The notes under the pieces are model-generated. The model was given only the letters and a program-made list of their open reading frames with translations. It was not told the origin of the DNA and did no database searches. A stretch of 64,000 nucleotides of DNA, taken from JAJEFO01 sp965209045. GTDB taxonomy: Bacteria; Pseudomonadota; Alphaproteobacteria; Rhodobacterales; Rhodobacteraceae. Both the position numbers and the translations under genes were made by a program. This document shows, piece after piece, positions 25,692-35,233 of the stretch; within the stretch, counting starts at the first letter, position 1; every line of letters starts with the position of its first letter. The stretch spans positions 186,001-250,000 of the forward strand of contig CBDBPW010000002.1 of assembly GCA_965209045.1 (NCBI GenBank), written 5' to 3'.

Positions 25692-26951
25692 TCAGCCAGC
25701 GCTTGCTGGCTTGCGCTGCTTTTCGGAGTGGATCATCAGTGGCCGGGCCTCCGAAATCACCGCCTCGTCGTTCACCACCACCTCCTCGACGCTCTCCAGC
25801 CCGGGAAGCTCGAACATCGTGTCGAGTAGGATGTTCTCCAGAATCGAGCGAAGCCCGCGAGCGCCGGTCTTCCGTTCGATCGCCTTCTTGGCGATGGTCC
25901 TGAGCGCGTCATCGGTGATCGTCAGCCGGGTGTCTTCCAGCTCGAACAGCCGCTGATACTGCCTGACCAGCGCGTTCTTCGGCTCGGTGAGAATGGTGAC
26001 CAAGGCGTCTTCGTCGAGATCCGACAGGGTGGCAATGACCGGCAGGCGGCCCACGAATTCCGGGATCAGTCCGAACTTGAGGAGGTCCTCGGGCTCAAGC
26101 TGCCCAAGGATTTCCCCGGCATCGCGATCATCCGTGTCCCTGACGTCCGCGCCGAAGCCGATGGCAGAGCCCTTTCCCCGCCGCTGGATGACTTTTTCAA
26201 GCCCCGCGAAGGCGCCGCCACATATGAAGAGTATGTTGGTCGTGTCGACCTGAAGGAATTCCTGCTGCGGGTGCTTGCGCCCTCCCTGGGGTGGCACGCT
26301 GGCCACCGTGCCTTCCATGATCTTCAGGAGCGCCTGCTGCACGCCTTCGCCGGACACGTCGCGCGTGATCGACGGATTCTCGGACTTGCGCGTGATCTTG
26401 TCGACCTCGTCAATATAGACAATGCCGCGCTGAGCCCGCTCGACATTGTATTCGGAAGCCTGGAGCAGCTTCAGTATGATGTTCTCGACATCCTCACCGA
26501 CATAGCCCGCCTCGGTCAGGGTCGTTGCATCCGCCATCGTGAACGGCACGTCGAGAATTCGGGCAAGCGTCTGTGCCAGGAGCGTCTTGCCGCAGCCGGT
26601 CGGGCCGATCAGCAGGATGTTGGACTTTGCAAGCTCGATGTCCGACTTTCCGGCGTGATGCAGGCGCTTGTAGTGATTGTGAACCGCGACCGAAAGCACG
26701 CGCTTCGCGTAGTCCTGCCCGATCACGTAGTCGTCGAGAACTTCGCAGATTTCCTTGGGCGTCGGCACGCCATCCGAAGCCCGAAGCGCCGCCGACTTCG
26801 TCTCCTCGCGTATGATGTCCATGCACAGTTCGACGCACTCATCGCAGATGAACACGGTTGGTCCGGCGATCAGCTTCCGGACCTCATGCTGGCTCTTTCC
26901 GCAGAAGGAGCAATAGAGCGTGTTCTTGCCGCTGCCGGAGTTCTTTGCCAT
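25692..26951 (-). CDS. clpX: ATP-dependent Clp protease ATP-binding subunit ClpX
   Basis: This 419-residue AAA+ unfoldase delivers substrates to ClpP. The N-terminal zinc domain has four cysteines (CSFCGKSQ and CDECVELC, residues 10-39). Walker A is GPTGCGKT (about 118), Walker B IVYIDEVDKI, the pore loop GYVGED, and sensor residues lie in the small domain. Full length and motifs indicate a functional gene. It lies downstream of clpP in the same direction with a 112-bp gap that contains the palindrome CCACATGTGG. Confidence 0.97.
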   Translation of the reverse strand: MAKNSGSGKNTLYCSFCGKSQHEVRKLIAGPTVFICDECVELCMDIIREETKSAALRASDGVPTPKEICEVLDDYVIGQDYAKRVLSVAVHNHYKRLHHAGKSDIELAKSNILLIGPTGCGKTLLAQTLARILDVPFTMADATTLTEAGYVGEDVENIILKLLQASEYNVERAQRGIVYIDEVDKITRKSENPSITRDVSGEGVQQALLKIMEGTVASVPPQGGRKHPQQEFLQVDTTNILFICGGAFAGLEKVIQRRGKGSAIGFGADVRDTDDRDAGEILGQLEPEDLLKFGLIPEFVGRLPVIATLSDLDEDALVTILTEPKNALVRQYQRLFELEDTRLTITDDALRTIAKKAIERKTGARGLRSILENILLDTMFELPGLESVEEVVVNDEAVISEARPLMIHSEKQRKPASAG

Positions 26952-27063
26952 GACCTAACCCCTTTTCCGCGTGCCGCGTTGCTCGATAGGACACGTCCAC
27001 ATGTGGCAGACCCTAGGTGAGTGCGCTAAGGTGCACAACGCAAAATCGACACTGCCAGAGGCT

Positions 27064-27693
27064 TCACTTCTTGCCGGAATCAGGCGCTGCCCGACGTTCC
27101 GCGATCTCGTCGATGAGACCCCAGTCCCTGGCTTCCTCAGGCGTCATGAAATTGTCCCGTTCCAGGGCGTCCTCAACCTTCTTCAGGGACTGCCCGGTGT
27201 GCTTGACATAGATCTTGTTGAGTTGGGTCTTGAGCCGTTCGGTCTGGCGCGCGTGAATCATGATGTCCGTCGCCTGCCCCTGGTACCCGCCGGACGGCTG
27301 GTGCACCATGATCGAGGAGTTCGGCAGTGCCATCCGCATGCCCTTCTCGCCTGCCGCGAGAAGGAGCGACCCCATTGACGCCGCCTCCCCGACGACAAGC
27401 GTTGCAATGCCAGGGCGTATGTACTGCATCGTGTCGTAGATCGAGAGGCCGGCCGTCACGACTCCGCCGGGACTGTTGATGTACAGCGAGATCTCCTTCG
27501 AGGGGTTTTCCGCCTCCAGATGCAGGAGCTGTGCCACGACGAGCTGGCTCAGCCCGTCATGGACGGGTCCGTTCACGAAGACGATTCGCTCCTTCAGGAG
27601 CCGCGAGAAAATGTCGTAGGCGCGTTCTCCCCGGCTGGTCTGTTCGACCACCATCGGAACAAGGTTCATGTATGTCTCGAACGGATGCTTCAT
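27064..27693 (-). CDS. clpP: ATP-dependent Clp protease proteolytic subunit ClpP
   Basis: This 209-residue serine protease has the catalytic triad Ser106 (GEAASMGSLLLAAG), His131 (MVHQPSGGYQGQATD) and Asp180 (ALERDNFM). The N-terminal residues MKHPFETYMNLVPMVVEQTSRGERAYD are a typical short propeptide. It forms a tetradecameric barrel and pairs with the adjacent ClpX. Confidence 0.97.
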   Translation of the reverse strand: MKHPFETYMNLVPMVVEQTSRGERAYDIFSRLLKERIVFVNGPVHDGLSQLVVAQLLHLEAENPSKEISLYINSPGGVVTAGLSIYDTMQYIRPGIATLVVGEAASMGSLLLAAGEKGMRMALPNSSIMVHQPSGGYQGQATDIMIHARQTERLKTQLNKIYVKHTGQSLKKVEDALERDNFMTPEEARDWGLIDEIAERRAAPDSGKK

Positions 27694-28057
27694 TTGCCGC
27701 TTTCGCCCCTTCCGACGCGTTCCCCTGCCGCGCTGCCTGTCAGTGTCTTAGTGGCCGCCGTCTGTGGCTTCAAGAGCGCCAAGACCGCCGACGGGAGATT
27801 CCCGGCGGCAGTGCATGACCGCTTCATCGTGACGCTGCCGGGCCTTCGTGGCCCGCGCGGCGTGGCCGCAGGTCTGCACGATGCCTCTTGGAGCGCATCC
27901 TTTGCCGTCAGGACCCGGGGATGCCCGACACCGGTGACCGTTCCCTTGCCCGCCGCGCCGCCCGGTTCCCGCGACGCGATCCGTCTCGCCGCGTGCGCCT
28001 GTCACGGCGGCAATCATCCGGCTTGCCTTCGCACTTGGCAGGCGTAAATTTGCCGCC
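27694..28057. other. Divergent intergenic region clpP / FAD dehydrogenase
   Basis: No gene is recognisable in this 364-bp gap. It must contain the clpP promoter (leftward) and the promoter of the FAD-linked dehydrogenase (rightward), but I cannot place either with confidence. Confidence 0.45.
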
Positions 28058-29464
28058 ATGGCACAGGCAACCACATTGCCCAGGAACGATTCCGGAATCG
28101 AAACCGCCATCGGCGTGCTCAAGCAGCGCTTCGGCGAGCGGCTCCAGACCGGACGCCCGATCCGGGAGCAGCACGGTCACACGACCACCTGGATCAGGAA
28201 CCAGCCGCCTGACGCGGTTGTCTTCACGCGAGCCACGGAAGAGGTTGCCGAAGTCGTCAGCGTGGCGGCCGCGCACAAGGCGCCCGTCATAGCCTACGGT
28301 ACCGGCACGTCGCTCGAAGGGCATGTCAACGCCCCTGCAGGCGGGATTTCCATCGACGTGAGCCAAATGAACGAGGTGATCGCGGTTCACGCGGAGGATC
28401 TTGATGCGGTCATCCAGCCGGGTGTCACGCGCAAGGCCCTGAACGAGGAGTTGCGGGACACCGGGCTCTTCTTTCCCATTGATCCGGGCGCAGATGCGTC
28501 CCTGGGCGGCATGGCGGCGACCCGCGCATCAGGCACGAACGCCGTGCGCTACGGGACGATGCGGGACAACGTGCTGAGCCTGGAAGCGGTGCTGCCGTCG
28601 GGCGAGATCGTCCGGACGGGGCGTCGCGCGAAGAAGTCGAGCGCAGGCTATGACCTGACCAGGCTTCTCATCGGGTCGGAAGGCACGCTCGGCATCATTA
28701 CCGAACTCACCTTGAAGCTGCACGGGATTCCCGAGGCCATGTCCTCGGCACGCTGCACGTTTCCTGCTGTCGACTCCGCCTGTCAGGCGGTCATCTCCAC
28801 AATCCAGATGGGTGTTCCAGTCGCACGCATCGAGCTTCTGGACGCAGATTGCGTGGCCGCCATCAACGCCTATTCCAAGCTTGATCTCCCCGTGAACCCG
28901 CTCCTGCTGCTCGAGTTCCACGGCTCGGAGTCGGAAGTGGCCGCGCAAGCCACGACCTTTGGGGAGATCGCCGACGAATTTGGCGCCACGGGCTTTGAAT
29001 GGACCTCGACTCCCGAGGAACGCACCCGTCTCTGGCAGGCGCGCCACGACGGCTACTGGGCGCTGCTTGCATCGCGGCCGGGCAAGGACACGATCGCGAC
29101 GGATGTCTGCGTGCCGATCTCGAATCTTGCAGAGGCCGTGGAGCGGTCGCAGGACGAGGCCCGCAGACTGGGACTCTACTCGCCGATTCTCGGGCATGTC
29201 GGCGACGGGAACTTCCACAACACCGTGTTCTTCGACAAGAACAACGACGAAGAGCGCGCGAAGTGCGAGCATTTCATCGAATGGCTCGCCGAGCTCGCGA
29301 TCGAACTGGACGGCACGGTCACCGGTGAGCACGGCATCGGCCAAGGAAAGATCGCATCCCTCTCAAGCGAATTGGGAGCCGCCACCGGGATCATGTCGGC
29401 CATCAAGGCGGCCCTTGATCCCGACAACATCATGAACCCCGGCAAGATCATCCTGCCGGGCTGA
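28058..29464 (+). CDS. FAD-linked D-2-hydroxyacid (D-lactate type) dehydrogenase
   Basis: This 468-residue protein has a PCMH-type FAD domain (about 45-225; VIAYGTGTSLEGHVNAPAGGISIDV, DPGADASLGGMAATRASGTNAVRYG) and a C-terminal FAD-oxidase domain with GHVGDGNFHNTVFFD and TGEHGIGQGK, which hold the metal and substrate ligands. It matches the D-lactate dehydrogenase (cytochrome)/GlcD family. Electrons probably enter the respiratory chain. It stands alone, so the substrate cannot be narrowed by neighbours. Confidence 0.92.
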   Translation: MAQATTLPRNDSGIETAIGVLKQRFGERLQTGRPIREQHGHTTTWIRNQPPDAVVFTRATEEVAEVVSVAAAHKAPVIAYGTGTSLEGHVNAPAGGISIDVSQMNEVIAVHAEDLDAVIQPGVTRKALNEELRDTGLFFPIDPGADASLGGMAATRASGTNAVRYGTMRDNVLSLEAVLPSGEIVRTGRRAKKSSAGYDLTRLLIGSEGTLGIITELTLKLHGIPEAMSSARCTFPAVDSACQAVISTIQMGVPVARIELLDADCVAAINAYSKLDLPVNPLLLLEFHGSESEVAAQATTFGEIADEFGATGFEWTSTPEERTRLWQARHDGYWALLASRPGKDTIATDVCVPISNLAEAVERSQDEARRLGLYSPILGHVGDGNFHNTVFFDKNNDEERAKCEHFIEWLAELAIELDGTVTGEHGIGQGKIASLSSELGAATGIMSAIKAALDPDNIMNPGKIILPG

Positions 29465-29874
29465 CACGGTCGCCGCATTCTGGGCATGGCCGGCATGATC
29501 ACGTTCGTCCGCATGCCTCGCCTGTCAGCGCATCTCTGGCGGCAGGCGCAAGGATCCGCGAGCCAACCCGGAAACGACCCACGCTGACCGCGAAGCTGCT
29601 TCCGATCTGATTCGAAGCAGACACGCGAACCTGGTCCCTGTGGTTCCGTCCGGTCTCCCGCATGCGGCACTCGTCATTGAGCGTGCAACGGTCAGGACGC
29701 CAGCGATTCCCGTGCGCCGCATGCATGACTTCCCGGGCCGGCAACTGCCGGATCAACGGAACTCGGGATGGAAATCCAGATTCGGAAATATAAGGCATTT
29801 CAAAACCATATGCCAAATAGCTCACAAACCCGGACCCGGTCCTGCTGCCCCCGAAGGTCACCGAATTCACGAGT
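29465..29874. other. Intergenic region with a T-N11-A dyad
   Basis: This 410-bp gap between two convergent genes holds no recognisable gene. Positions 29760-29825 are AT-rich and contain GGCAT at 29794-29798 and ATGCC at 29810-29814, a perfect GGCAT-N11-ATGCC dyad of the LysR T-N11-A type. Because both flanking genes end here, a regulatory role is unclear. Confidence 0.4.
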
Positions 29875-30279
29875 TCACGGCTCCATGCCCGGAAGCTGAC
29901 CCGCCTCCTGCAACACCTTGCGAGCGACGCGAAAGCAGTCAAGCGCCTGGGGCACGCCGCAATAGATGCCTACGACGTGAATGATCGCCCGGATTTCTTC
30001 AGCCGACACGCCGTTGTTCAACGCGCCGCGGCAGTGGACCTCCCACTCATGCATCTTCCCCAGGGCACCGATCATCGACAGGTTCATCATGCTGCGGGTC
30101 TTTGCGTCGATCGCATCGTCACCCCAGCCGAATCCCCAGCACCATGCGGTCATCGCCTCCTGGAAGGGGCGTGTGAAATCGTCCGCCGCCGCAAGGTTCC
30201 TCTCAACGTATTCCGAACCGAGCGTCGCCATTCTCCGCTTCAACCCGACCTCGAACAGTTCCTCGTCAAATGTTCCCAT
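29875..30279 (-). CDS. Carboxymuconolactone decarboxylase family protein
   Basis: This 134-residue protein resembles 4-carboxymuconolactone decarboxylase (PcaC): SMMNLSMIGALGKMHEWEVHCRGALNNGVSAEEIRAIIHVVGIYCGVPQA contains the family's EWxxH and IxHxxxYCGxPxA segments. In the protocatechuate branch PcaC converts carboxymuconolactone to the enol-lactone, but the family also has AhpD-like and unassigned members. No other pca gene is adjacent, so specific assignment is not justified. Confidence 0.82.
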   Translation of the reverse strand: MGTFDEELFEVGLKRRMATLGSEYVERNLAAADDFTRPFQEAMTAWCWGFGWGDDAIDAKTRSMMNLSMIGALGKMHEWEVHCRGALNNGVSAEEIRAIIHVVGIYCGVPQALDCFRVARKVLQEAGQLPGMEP

Positions 30280-30518
30280 CCTGACCTCCCGATCTGGTCA
30301 CCCTCATGAATGCCTCAGGCCGCTGCCCCGGAAAACTATCCGACCCAAGTCCTGCCACCCGGCTTTCGGGTCCCTTCACCGAGACCCGTTCGCAGCCTCA
30401 GTCTTGCACTGCCGCGCCTGCAATCGCAACGCCGGGAACATCCCGCGAAGTCTCGGATGCGCCCCGTCACGACACTTGGCACATGACCTCTTCCGGCATC
30501 GCCATGGTGCCTCATCCG

Positions 30519-31259
30519 TCAAGGGGTCAGGCGATGGGCATGGAGCCAGTCGTAGTGCGGCTTCATCCGCCGATGAATCTGCTGGACGCGCGGAGGCATG
30601 TCCTTCAGGTCCAGGTAGTTCCTTCGCTGGGGCGCAATTCCCGTCGAGCGTGCGAGGTTGGCGTGAAACGAGCCGCCATCCCACCAGCTGTGCGCCGACG
30701 GGTCACCGCCCGCCTCCCAGGAAAGCGCTTCCGGAACGAAGGGAATCGCGACCTCGTTGCAGAACGCCCTGACCATTTCCGCCGGACGTTCCAAGAGGTC
30801 GTCGCTGTCAATGACCGGAGGCGCCGTGCCTGCAAGCGCGCTCACCAGGTCGTAGAGCGCCCGCAATTCAGGGAAGCCGACTTCGCCTTCGTGGACGTCA
30901 GGCCACTTGTCGAAGAGTGACGCGATTGTCTTCGCGGGATCGCGTATGAGAAATGCATGCGTGAACCGGGACAGGAACTCGGGATTCCACATGTGGCTGA
31001 TGTAGTGGGGGAAGTCCTTGAGGAACACGGGACCCCTCTCGGCGCGGGCTTGGATGTCTTCCCACGCGCTCTCAAGAGTGAGCCCCGGGGTCGTTCTTGC
31101 CCCCGGCTCGAAGCGATGCCAGAGTGGCGCTTCACCCTGGTACCATGCCTCGCCGAACGGTTCGTGAAGGCAGTCAAAGTCGCCACGTTGCCGCATCATC
31201 CACTCAAAGGCGGTCGACGTGGACCGGGGCACGGCCCAAAGGGCGAGGATCTCATGCAT
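30519..31259 (-). CDS. Sulfotransferase-like protein
   Basis: This 246-residue protein starts with LWAVPRSTSTAFEWMM, a PAPS 5'-phosphosulfate binding loop variant of the P-loop, and has AFLIRDPAKTIASLF, the 3'-phosphate binding motif. A conserved histidine pair lies in FPHYISHMWN. It likely transfers sulfate to, or is derived from enzymes acting on, a small metabolite. It is monocistronic in a region of catabolic genes, and the acceptor is unknown. Confidence 0.8.
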   Translation of the reverse strand: MHEILALWAVPRSTSTAFEWMMRQRGDFDCLHEPFGEAWYQGEAPLWHRFEPGARTTPGLTLESAWEDIQARAERGPVFLKDFPHYISHMWNPEFLSRFTHAFLIRDPAKTIASLFDKWPDVHEGEVGFPELRALYDLVSALAGTAPPVIDSDDLLERPAEMVRAFCNEVAIPFVPEALSWEAGGDPSAHSWWDGGSFHANLARSTGIAPQRRNYLDLKDMPPRVQQIHRRMKPHYDWLHAHRLTP

Positions 31260-31367
31260 GGCTGTCCAGTTCCATGTTAGGGGTGCATGGCCCAGGCTGA
31301 CATGGGCGACGGTTCCGCCGGGGTTCCGCTGACCGCCATCGCCGGCACGATGGCCATGCCGGCACGT

Positions 31368-32192
31368 TCAGTCACGCAGGCTCTCCAGCAACCGGCCCTG
31401 TGGCGTCACCGGGGCAAGTCCCAATGTCTTGAAGACGCGCCAGTACAACGCCGTATCGTGCCCGACGACAGGCTTTCCAAGTCGTCCTTCCAGCTCTCGT
31501 GCCAGATGTGCCGGCCTCTGCGGCAGCCCGTTCGGTCCGGACCGGAAATTGCACATGCCGTTAATGATGTACGCGTCCGCGGCCGGTGCCTGGTCGGCGA
31601 CATATTCGAAACTCCTGAATGCCAGATCGCCGTCGAAGACCCATCGGCAGGCATTGACCTCTTCCTGGCTTTCAAACCAGCCCTGATCGCGAAAGTTGCC
31701 GGCCCACAGCACGTCGAAGCCGGCCTCCGCCAGGAATCTCCTCGTCCCCTGCCACCAATCCGGCCAGTGATAGGCGGCGTTCAACGCGATCTTCTCGACA
31801 TTGAGGGCGCGCAGAGCCTCCACCATTGCATAGCCCGCCATGTGGAACGCGAGGCCGTGCCTGTCGGACAGGGACTTGCAATGGTCGCGGATGCCATCGA
31901 CGCCAAGACCTGACGCATGGACCCAGTTCGATCCAACCTGCGCCGCGACATCGGCGCCATTTCTTGCCATGCAGTGGCAGAAGTCGTCCATCATGCCGAA
32001 ATTCGCCTTCCGCTGATCGAGGCCGTGGGCATAGTCGGGCACGTGGAGCATCCAGCCGTGGACGCCCACGGTTTCCGGGGCCATCCGGAGAAAGTCCGAC
32101 GGCGCGGAATCGTAGTCGAAGGGCGGGCAGGTAAAGCCCACCTGATGCGGGAAGAGCTTGTGCTCCGCCTGCCATGATTCGGGCATCTTCAC
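31368..32192 (-). CDS. Asp/Glu racemase superfamily protein (maleate isomerase/arylmalonate decarboxylase-like)
   Basis: This 274-residue protein (ATG alternative at 32186) resembles the maleate cis-trans isomerase/AMDase branch: KLFPHQVGFTCPPFDYDSAPSDFLRMAPE at the start, then QVGSNWVHASGLGVDGI and IALNAAYHWPDWW. The family uses one or two active-site cysteines; the most suggestive cysteine in place is in ADAYIINGMCNFRSGP. The GTG at 32192 overlaps the stop of the upstream GFA gene (GTGA) and has AAGGGA nine bases upstream, so the two are translationally coupled. The substrate is unknown. Confidence 0.8.
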   Translation of the reverse strand: MKMPESWQAEHKLFPHQVGFTCPPFDYDSAPSDFLRMAPETVGVHGWMLHVPDYAHGLDQRKANFGMMDDFCHCMARNGADVAAQVGSNWVHASGLGVDGIRDHCKSLSDRHGLAFHMAGYAMVEALRALNVEKIALNAAYHWPDWWQGTRRFLAEAGFDVLWAGNFRDQGWFESQEEVNACRWVFDGDLAFRSFEYVADQAPAADAYIINGMCNFRSGPNGLPQRPAHLARELEGRLGKPVVGHDTALYWRVFKTLGLAPVTPQGRLLESLRD

Positions 32193-32605
32193 GGCCCGGC
32201 ATCCCTTGGCGGCGCGTCGAAGTCCTGACAGCCAGGCAAGGCGTGCAGACCGTCCAGCCAGGACGCACGGGAACGCAGCACGACCTGCGCGGTCGGCCGG
32301 TAGTCCAGCCCCTCGCCCAGCGTCGCGGCATGGATGTGGATTTCGCCTGGCCATTTCTCGGACCGGAAATACAGCCGGGATCCGCAGTTCCGGCAGAACC
32401 CGCGCTGCGTGCCACGAGAGCTTTCGAAGTGATTGACGTCTCCCGACCAGGCTACGGACTCGGGCGCGAGGCCGACGAATGCAGTGAAGGGCGACGAGGT
32501 CGCGCGCCGGCAATCCTCGCAATGGCAGACCAGGTTGCGCGTGACCGGCCCCGGTGAGGACCATGAGACCCGGCCGCACAGGCAATGCCCGGTCAGCAGC
32601 GCCAT
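32189..32605 (-). CDS. GFA (glutathione-dependent formaldehyde-activating) family protein
   Basis: This 138-residue zinc protein has the Mss4-like/GFA cysteine pattern: GHCLCGRVSW, CHCEDCRRATSSPFTAFVGL and CRNCGSRLYF. GFA family members include glutathione-dependent formaldehyde-handling enzymes and many unassigned proteins. In this region a formaldehyde link is attractive, because the upstream Rieske oxygenase could release formaldehyde by N-demethylation, but this is inference. It overlaps the racemase-like gene by four bases. Confidence 0.87.
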   Translation of the reverse strand: MALLTGHCLCGRVSWSSPGPVTRNLVCHCEDCRRATSSPFTAFVGLAPESVAWSGDVNHFESSRGTQRGFCRNCGSRLYFRSEKWPGEIHIHAATLGEGLDYRPTAQVVLRSRASWLDGLHALPGCQDFDAPPRDAGP

Positions 32606-32698
32606 TTCATTGCCCCTTTGCGGTGGCCGCAAGCCACCCATCCGCTCCCTGGAGCCGAAGCGGCAAGCACCTTCGGCCCGGGCGGCGCATGGGCCGCG

Positions 32699-33778
32699 CT
32701 AGCCATTCGCGGCCTCGCGCATCCACCGTTGCAGATGCATGACCGAGTGCTCGGAGTTCACGCCGCATTTGGGATCGATCACCAGCGGTCCCGGCACATA
32801 TCCGCGTGACCGAAGACCTCGTTGCACGGACTCAACCAGATGAATGTCCTCTTCGACCGTCGTCTCCCTGTCCTGACGGGCGAGGTCGAGAATCACCTCG
32901 ATCTCCTCACCGTCAACCGCGTACCACCCGCGCCAGACAACGACCCGGTCCACGTCGAGCGGACGCCAGTGATAGGTGTTGAGCACGTTTCCCGGATAGG
33001 CCTGGAAACTGAACGCGGGCCAGAGAAACCAGCTGGAATACTCCTCCGCGTGAGCGCGTGACCGGTCGATTTCGTAGGTCATGTCATCGAGGTTCTGGCA
33101 TTCGGTCGTGTGGCGCAGGCAATAGCCTTGCGGCTGAATGTCATAGGTCTCGGCCTTGACCACGCCGGTCGCGAATGTCGGGTGGTTGAGGCTGCAATGG
33201 TAGCATTCGGAATAGTTCTCGACCGACACCTTCCAGTTGCAGCGTTCCGGGATCTCGATCCATTGAATCGGCTGCAGGCGCTCCCAGTCCGGCACCCAGG
33301 CCCGAAGCTCGTCCTGAACGCCCGGGAACCAATCGTCCATGGGACTTGCATTCGGATCCAGATTGACGAAGACAAAGCCGAGGAACACTTCGGTCCTGAC
33401 TTCGGTGAGGCATATCCTTGATCTGTTGAATCCATCGACCGCTCCGATGTTCGGACCGGAGCGCAGCTCGCCGGTCAATTCGTAGGTCCACGAGTGATAC
33501 GGGCAGACCAGAAGCCGCCTGGTCCCGGACCCGCTGACGAGCTGATGCGCGCGATGCTGACAGACATTGTAGAAGGTTCGAATGACATTGTCCCGGCCCT
33601 TGATCGCAAACAGGCTCTCGCCCGCGACCTCGAAAGTCACGTAGTCGCCGCCATTCCGCAGCGTGCTTGCGTGGCATGCGAACTGCCATGTCCGGGACAG
33701 CAGCCCGCCCTTCTCTGCCTCGAAGACATCCGGATCGGTGTAGTAGCGGGCCGCAAGCGAAGGAACCGGGTCAGTCAT
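32699..33778 (-). CDS. Rieske non-haem iron oxygenase, alpha subunit (betaine demethylase-like)
   Basis: This 359-residue protein has the Rieske cluster motif CQHRAHQL with CPYHSW 18 residues later and the mononuclear iron site ENYSECYHCSLNHP plus a downstream acidic ligand. The overall pattern (PSLAARYYTDPDVFEAEKGGLLSRTW) fits the carnitine/glycine betaine/stachydrine oxygenase group that demethylates quaternary amines. A reductase partner is not in the window. I chose ATG 33778, preceded by AGGGACT, over upstream starts. It lies near an hpbD-like gene, and in known hydroxyproline-betaine pathways a Rieske enzyme acts after HpbD. Confidence 0.87.
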   Translation of the reverse strand: MTDPVPSLAARYYTDPDVFEAEKGGLLSRTWQFACHASTLRNGGDYVTFEVAGESLFAIKGRDNVIRTFYNVCQHRAHQLVSGSGTRRLLVCPYHSWTYELTGELRSGPNIGAVDGFNRSRICLTEVRTEVFLGFVFVNLDPNASPMDDWFPGVQDELRAWVPDWERLQPIQWIEIPERCNWKVSVENYSECYHCSLNHPTFATGVVKAETYDIQPQGYCLRHTTECQNLDDMTYEIDRSRAHAEEYSSWFLWPAFSFQAYPGNVLNTYHWRPLDVDRVVVWRGWYAVDGEEIEVILDLARQDRETTVEEDIHLVESVQRGLRSRGYVPGPLVIDPKCGVNSEHSVMHLQRWMREAANG

Positions 33779-33921
33779 TGATGCAAGTCCCTGGCTCATG
33801 GGCGCGGTGCCGGGCTCGCCCGACCTCGACAGGTGGTGCACGGCATTCTGCCTCCTGGACCCAGACTGGCAGTTCGCGAGCTCCACAAGCGCCTCGGGAA
33901 ACGGGTTGATGCCATGCCTCA

Positions 33922-33950
33922 TTGACGATGGTAAAATCGTGCGATTAGCC
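33922..33950 (+). promoter_or_regulatory. Sigma-70-like promoter candidate for the MDR gene
   Basis: TTGACG at 33922-33927 and TTAGCC at 33945-33950 are separated by 17 bases and lie 37 bases upstream of the MDR start. The -35 box is good, the -10 box weak. Confidence 0.3.
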
Positions 33951-33987
33951 TGTCGAGCAATTTCACGCGCTTCAGGAACGGATTCTC

Positions 33988-35070
33988 ATGGCCATGCCCG
34001 ACACGATGAAAGCGATGGTCACTCTCGGCCATGGCGGAATGGACCAGATGGTCCTTCACAACGACTGGCCACGACCTGACCCTGCCCCCGAGGAGGTGTT
34101 GATCAAGGTCGACGCATGCGGCCTGAACAACACTGACGTCAACACGCGTTCCGGCTGGTACTCGAAGGCGGTCACCGAACGGACGACCGGCGACGGGTTC
34201 GATGTCGAGGGACAGGACGATCCAAGCTGGGGCGGCGCGCCGATCACGTTTCCTCGCATCCAGGGTGCCGATGTCTGTGGCGAGATCGTTGCCGTCGGCG
34301 ACGACGTGGACCCGGCCCGCATCGGCGCACGCGTGATCACCGACAACTGGATTCGCGACCCGGAGGATCCAGGGAACACGAACAAGGTCGGGTATCTCGG
34401 CTCGGAACGCGACGGCGGGTTCGCCGAATACACGACCATTCCGTCTCGGAACGCCCTGACCGTCCGGTCCGAGATGACGAGTCCGGAACTTGCCACCTTT
34501 TCCTGCTCGTATTCGACCGCGCTCGGAATGCTGCGACGTGCGCGGGTCGAGGCCTCGGACACGGTTCTTGTCACCGGTGCGTCCGGCGGCGTCGGCGGGG
34601 CACTTGTCCAGCTCGCGAAGATCCGCGGCGCAAGGGTCGTTGCCATGGCGTCCGAGGCCAAGCATGCCGAAGTCTCCGCGCTTGGCGCCGACCGCGTCCT
34701 GCCACGCGACCCAGGAGACCTCCGCTCCGCTCTCGGCAGCGAGTCCGTCAGCGTCGTTGCCGACATCGTTGGCGGCCCGGCATGGCCTTGCCTCATAGAC
34801 ATCATCGAGCGGGGTGGCCGCTACACATGTTCGGGCGCAATTGCCGGCCCGATCGTGGAGTTCGACCTCCGGACATTCTATCTCAAGGACCTGACATTCA
34901 CCGGGTCAACGGTGATCGGCGAAGACGTGATGCCGGAACTTGTCCGGCTGATCGAGACGGGCAAGGTCAAGCCGAGCCTCGCCGCGACCTGGCCGCTTGA
35001 GGAGCTTCATGCGGCGCAGGCCGCCTTCATCGCCAAGGTGCATGCCGGCAACATCGTGGTGACCCCATGA
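33988..35070 (+). CDS. MDR (zinc-type alcohol dehydrogenase-like) oxidoreductase
   Basis: This 360-residue protein has an N-terminal GroES-like domain (LIKVDACGLNNTDVNTRSGWY, IQGADVCGEIVAVGDDVD) and a Rossmann domain with VLVTGASGGVGGALVQLAK near residue 195. The catalytic zinc cysteine of true ADHs is not apparent in GLNNTDVN, so this looks like a zinc-independent quinone-oxidoreductase type member. It diverges from the Rieske gene and precedes the interrupted enolase-superfamily gene. Confidence 0.87.
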   Translation: MAMPDTMKAMVTLGHGGMDQMVLHNDWPRPDPAPEEVLIKVDACGLNNTDVNTRSGWYSKAVTERTTGDGFDVEGQDDPSWGGAPITFPRIQGADVCGEIVAVGDDVDPARIGARVITDNWIRDPEDPGNTNKVGYLGSERDGGFAEYTTIPSRNALTVRSEMTSPELATFSCSYSTALGMLRRARVEASDTVLVTGASGGVGGALVQLAKIRGARVVAMASEAKHAEVSALGADRVLPRDPGDLRSALGSESVSVVADIVGGPAWPCLIDIIERGGRYTCSGAIAGPIVEFDLRTFYLKDLTFTGSTVIGEDVMPELVRLIETGKVKPSLAATWPLEELHAAQAAFIAKVHAGNIVVTP

Positions 35071-35233
35071 TCCGTGCGGCGGAGGACGCTCTCGGCGCAG
35101 GAGCGCCTCGGTCGGCCGGACAGGACGGCGGCTGCGCCCTTTTCCAGGTAGACCGTGCACCGTCCGAACTCGAACTGCCAGCAAGCTTGAAGCATGCGCC
35201 TGACCGCACGCGACAAGCAGGGAATCCCAGTTC

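Noticed and set aside
26998..27007. Palindrome CCACATGTGG between clpP and clpX as an operator
   Set aside because: A 10-bp palindrome is expected by chance in this length of DNA, and there is no second site or known matching regulator.
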